DNA from: an uncultured Pelagibacteraceae bacterium
Lineage (GTDB): Bacteria > Pseudomonadota > Alphaproteobacteria > Pelagibacterales > Pelagibacteraceae
Assembly (NCBI GenBank): GCA_902533075.1
Contig: CACAKN010000008.1
Coordinates: forward strand, 1 to 46,174
DNA: 46,174 nt
Direction of reading: 5' to 3'
The notes beneath the pieces were generated by a model that saw only the letters and a program-made list of their open reading frames with translations, made no database searches and was not told the origin of the DNA. Both the position numbers and the translations under genes were made by a program. This document shows, piece by piece, positions 45,547 to 46,174 of this stretch; position 1 is the first letter of the stretch, and the number at the start of each line of letters is the position of its first letter.

Positions 45547-46174
45547 ATGCAACTTGCTAATTTTTTAAATAATGTTTTTAAAAAAGACGGTTTTATTTTA
45601 ACAGATGCTGAGTCCAAAGATCATATTATAGGAAATCCAAAAAATAATCCTCTAAAATTGAAAATTTTAAAAAAAAATCTTCATTACAAATTATTACTTC
45701 ATCCCGATCTATATTTTGGTGAAGCTTATACTAATGGAGAAATAATAATAGAGAATGGAACTTTATCAGATTTCCTAGACTTAGCTTTAATGAATTTTGG
45801 TAGAGGGGAATTAAATTTTTTTAGTTATTTAATTAATAGACTCAGAGGATCATATAGATATCTAACAAATTTTAATTTTATCAAAAAATCTAAAATGAAT
45901 GTCTCTCACCACTATGATATTAAAGATAATTTATATGATTTGTTTTTAGATCCAAAAAGACAATATTCTTGTGCATATTTTAAAAATAAAGACGATAGTC
46001 TTGAAACTGCTCAAAACAATAAAATTAGACATATAATTAAAAAACTAAATATAAAACCTAATCAAAAAGTTTTAGATATTGGTTGTGGCTGGGGTTCATT
46101 AGCAATTGATATTGCAAAAAGTGCAAATTGTGAAGTTACAGGTATAACTCTTTCAGAAAATCAATTTAAGTACT
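45547..46174 (+). CDS. cfa: Cyclopropane-fatty-acyl-phospholipid synthase family protein (partial)
   Basis: I translated 209 codons from the ATG at 45547; the gene runs off the right edge. The protein begins MQLANFLNNVFKKDGFIL, then LHPDLYFGEAYTNGEI, MNVSHHYDIKDNLYDLFLD and QYSCAYFKN, and ends in the SAM-binding motif VLDIGCGWGSLAIDIA. This order is that of CFA synthase/mycolic-acid cyclopropane synthase proteins, which transfer a methylene or methyl group from SAM to unsaturated lipid chains. About half of the usual 390-400 residues is visible. It is 1 base after the DapA-family gene. Confidence 0.93.
   Translation, partial: MQLANFLNNVFKKDGFILTDAESKDHIIGNPKNNPLKLKILKKNLHYKLLLHPDLYFGEAYTNGEIIIENGTLSDFLDLALMNFGRGELNFFSYLINRLRGSYRYLTNFNFIKKSKMNVSHHYDIKDNLYDLFLDPKRQYSCAYFKNKDDSLETAQNNKIRHIIKKLNIKPNQKVLDIGCGWGSLAIDIAKSANCEVTGITLSENQFKY

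Overview
This is a very AT-rich, densely packed bacterial chromosome segment. About 46 protein genes fill almost the whole window, many overlap by 1-20 bases, and the largest gap between genes is about 190 bases. The families present (ChvI/ChvG, RegA/ActR, class I LysRS, AmgK/MurU, BioY, MetX/MetW), the lysine/asparagine/isoleucine-rich proteins and the extreme compaction fit an alphaproteobacterium of the SAR11 (Pelagibacterales) type. That placement is inferred from composition and families, not from a database match. I see no tRNA, rRNA, insertion sequence, prophage or CRISPR array. The window starts inside proB and ends inside a cyclopropane-fatty-acid synthase gene.

Layout. 1-2700: proB-obg-rpmA-rplU (minus strand). 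2700-5150: gloB-metW-metX (minus), headed by a SAM-II type riboswitch. 5337-7315: hisC-tyrA (plus). 7312-10872: trkH, an AmpG-like permease and an NlpC/P60 peptidase (minus). 10961-14489: lysK-pyrD and rpmB-yhhQ (plus). 14492-18652: a four-gene polyamine operon (PLP decarboxylase, deoxyhypusine-synthase-like enzyme, AguB, AguA; minus). 18800-28432: regA, bioY (minus), polA, chvI-chvG, ahcY, tsaE, amgK, murU. 28410-30144: gpmA (minus), a VanZ-like protein and a lysozyme-fold lipoprotein. 30134-35400: RND pump, adaptor, sulfurtransferase and MsrA (minus). 35436-38125: EamA transporter, AlkA-like glycosylase, DUF1330 protein and GT17-like glycosyltransferase. 38159-40039: purine phosphoribosyltransferase and purine permease, converging on a strong hairpin. 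40166-43652: small lipoprotein, Hsp20 with a ROSE-like RNA thermometer, oligopeptidase B and a membrane J-domain protein. 43649-46174: GT9 glycosyltransferase, a DapA-family aldolase and CFA synthase.

How the genes work together. Methionine and SAM turnover is covered by the riboswitch-controlled metX-metW and by ahcY. Peptidoglycan recycling is suggested by the AmpG-like importer, a cytoplasmic NlpC/P60 peptidase and the AmgK-MurU sugar salvage pair. Purine salvage is a permease plus a phosphoribosyltransferase. The polyamine operon is the most intriguing biochemical unit, because a DHS-like enzyme that cannot be making hypusine in a bacterium is co-transcribed with agmatine-to-putrescine enzymes.

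Most of the window is ordinary core genome. The items most worth follow-up are the SAM-II leader with its competing pairings, the ROSE-like hsp20 leader, the polyamine operon, the RND adaptor that lacks its alpha-hairpin, the Tim14-like membrane J protein, and a DapA homologue that lacks the substrate-binding arginine.
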